Source of the DNA: Planctomycetaceae bacterium
Lineage (GTDB): Bacteria > Planctomycetota > Planctomycetia > Pirellulales > Thermoguttaceae
DNA length: 6,517 nucleotides
Assembly: GCA_003532715.1 (NCBI GenBank)
Contig: DOEZ01000205.1
Location: forward strand, 1 to 6,517
Reading direction: 5' to 3'
Numbering within the stretch: the first letter of the stretch is position 1; the number at the start of each line of letters is the position of its first letter. The notes beneath the pieces are model-generated. The model searched no databases and was not told the DNA's origin. It saw only the letters and a program-made list of their open reading frames with translations. The translations under genes were made by a program, and so were the position numbers. Shown one piece after another: positions 5,743-6,517 of the stretch.

Positions 5743-6517
5743 ATGCGCAAAGCGTTTATCACCGCGTTGGTCGTGATCGTTGTACTTTCGCTCCACGCGC
5801 GAGCGATCGGCGTCGTCACGCTCTCGCAGGACTTCGACAGCGGCTCGCTCAAAGTGGCGGCTTCCATCGCGTCGGACGATGCGATCCACCTCGTCGGCCG
5901 GTCCACATGGACGGCCGTCGGGTACACCACTCGCTGGCGATGGCTCTATTTCAAGGCATCGGGAGTCGAAAATCTGCGGCCGCTGTTTGATATCTCGCAA
6001 TCGCACTTCCTCGGCGACCTGAGCGACCACCGTTTCCTCTACAGCTACGATCAGACGGAGTGGCATTATTTCGACCGGAACTACACCAGCTACGTCTCCG
6101 GGACGAAACGACTCTTCCAAAATGACCAGCCGTTCACGCAAGACGAAGTCTACGTGGCCTATTCGTTGCCGTATCCGCTCGCGCGAACGCACGAGCACAT
6201 GGTGATCGTCGCGGCGAGCCCCTTCGTGCAGTCGACCACGAGTGGAAACGGCGGCCTGGTCGTGGGTCGCACGGCGGGTGGGCGCGACGATCTCGGTCGG
6301 ACCATTGCCCCGAACGACTTGTACGGCTACAAGATCGCCGATGTCGACGCGCCGGGCAAGAAGGCCAAGATTCTCTTGTCCGGGGGAAACCACCCGTGCG
6401 AGACGCCCGGCAGCCATGCTCTTGAAGGCATGATCGACTTTCTGCTGAGCGACGCGCCCGAAGCGGTCGGGCTGCGGCGGTTGGCCGAGTTCTACGTCTA
6501 TCCGCAGATCAATCCCG
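5743..6517 (+). CDS. Exported M14-family zinc carboxypeptidase-like protein (3' truncated by window)
   Basis: The frame is open from ATG 5743 to the window end (258 full codons). GGAAG at 5731-5735 lies 7 bases before the start; an ATG at 5738 is out of frame. Residues 1-21 form a signal peptide (MRKAF, hydrophobic core, ARA cleavage). After it, about residues 24-155 resemble the beta-sandwich N-domain of cytosolic-carboxypeptidase-like M14 proteins: DFDSGSL near the start, RWRWLYFKASG, then W-HYFDR and the DEVYVAYSLPYPL strand just before the catalytic domain. The metallopeptidase domain begins with a G-NHPCE motif: H217 and E220 form the HxxE pair that binds zinc in M14 enzymes, followed by a helix and YVYPQINP, where the family's substrate-binding Asn-Pro segment starts. 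The third zinc ligand and catalytic Glu lie beyond the window. Expected role: removal of C-terminal residues from peptides outside the cytoplasm; substrate is unknown. Confidence 0.8.
   Translation, partial: MRKAFITALVVIVVLSLHARAIGVVTLSQDFDSGSLKVAASIASDDAIHLVGRSTWTAVGYTTRWRWLYFKASGVENLRPLFDISQSHFLGDLSDHRFLYSYDQTEWHYFDRNYTSYVSGTKRLFQNDQPFTQDEVYVAYSLPYPLARTHEHMVIVAASPFVQSTTSGNGGLVVGRTAGGRDDLGRTIAPNDLYGYKIADVDAPGKKAKILLSGGNHPCETPGSHALEGMIDFLLSDAPEAVGLRRLAEFYVYPQINP

Noticed and set aside
5482..6417. Upstream extension of the esterase reading frame to a far longer N-terminus
   Set aside because: The extension is antisense to the M14 gene. The start at 5481 has a ribosome site, a signal peptide directly after it, and a promoter upstream.

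Overview
The window looks like chromosomal DNA of a GC-rich member of the Planctomycetota, probably of the Pirellulales type. This rests on gene style, not on a marker gene. It has a PEP-CTERM protein whose tail follows a dockerin-like 'ILAANWG' segment, an exported EF-hand/alpha-beta-hydrolase fusion, a fragment resembling planctomycete calcineurin-like phosphoesterases, and loosely spaced genes. No rRNA, tRNA, CRISPR array or complete mobile element is visible.

Layout. 1-147 is the 3' end of a PEP-CTERM-sorted surface protein. 148-815 is a long stretch without a convincing gene; it contains a perfect 10-bp hairpin and leads into the central operon. 816-4144 is a tightly coupled two-gene operon (ATGA overlap, good ribosome sites on both genes) encoding a two-subunit ATP citrate lyase-like enzyme: an ATP-grasp/citrate-binding subunit, then a CoA-ligase subunit fused to a citrate-synthase-fold lyase domain. 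4119-4331 overlaps the operon's end and reads as the orphan C-terminus of a metallophosphoesterase, probably a remnant. 4312-5481 on the minus strand is a complete exported EF-hand + esterase gene, convergent with the remnant and served by a near-perfect extended -10 promoter at 5534-5542. 5743-6517 on the plus strand is the 5' part of a divergently transcribed, exported M14 zinc carboxypeptidase-like gene that runs off the window.

Function. The two operon genes should act together: subunit 1 binds ATP and citrate, the phosphohistidine loop of subunit 2 relays phosphate and loads CoA, and the C-terminal domain of subunit 2 splits citryl-CoA into acetyl-CoA and oxaloacetate. The substrate-binding motifs in subunit 1 are well kept. 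The lyase domain of subunit 2 departs from textbook ATP citrate lyase at several active-site motifs (TNGP, EVHGG and GHPV where human ACLY has DHGP, DRFGG and GHRV). This divergent enzyme, with a broken-gene scar directly at its 3' edge, is the most interesting part of the window. The flanking genes are exported proteins with no evident link to citrate metabolism.
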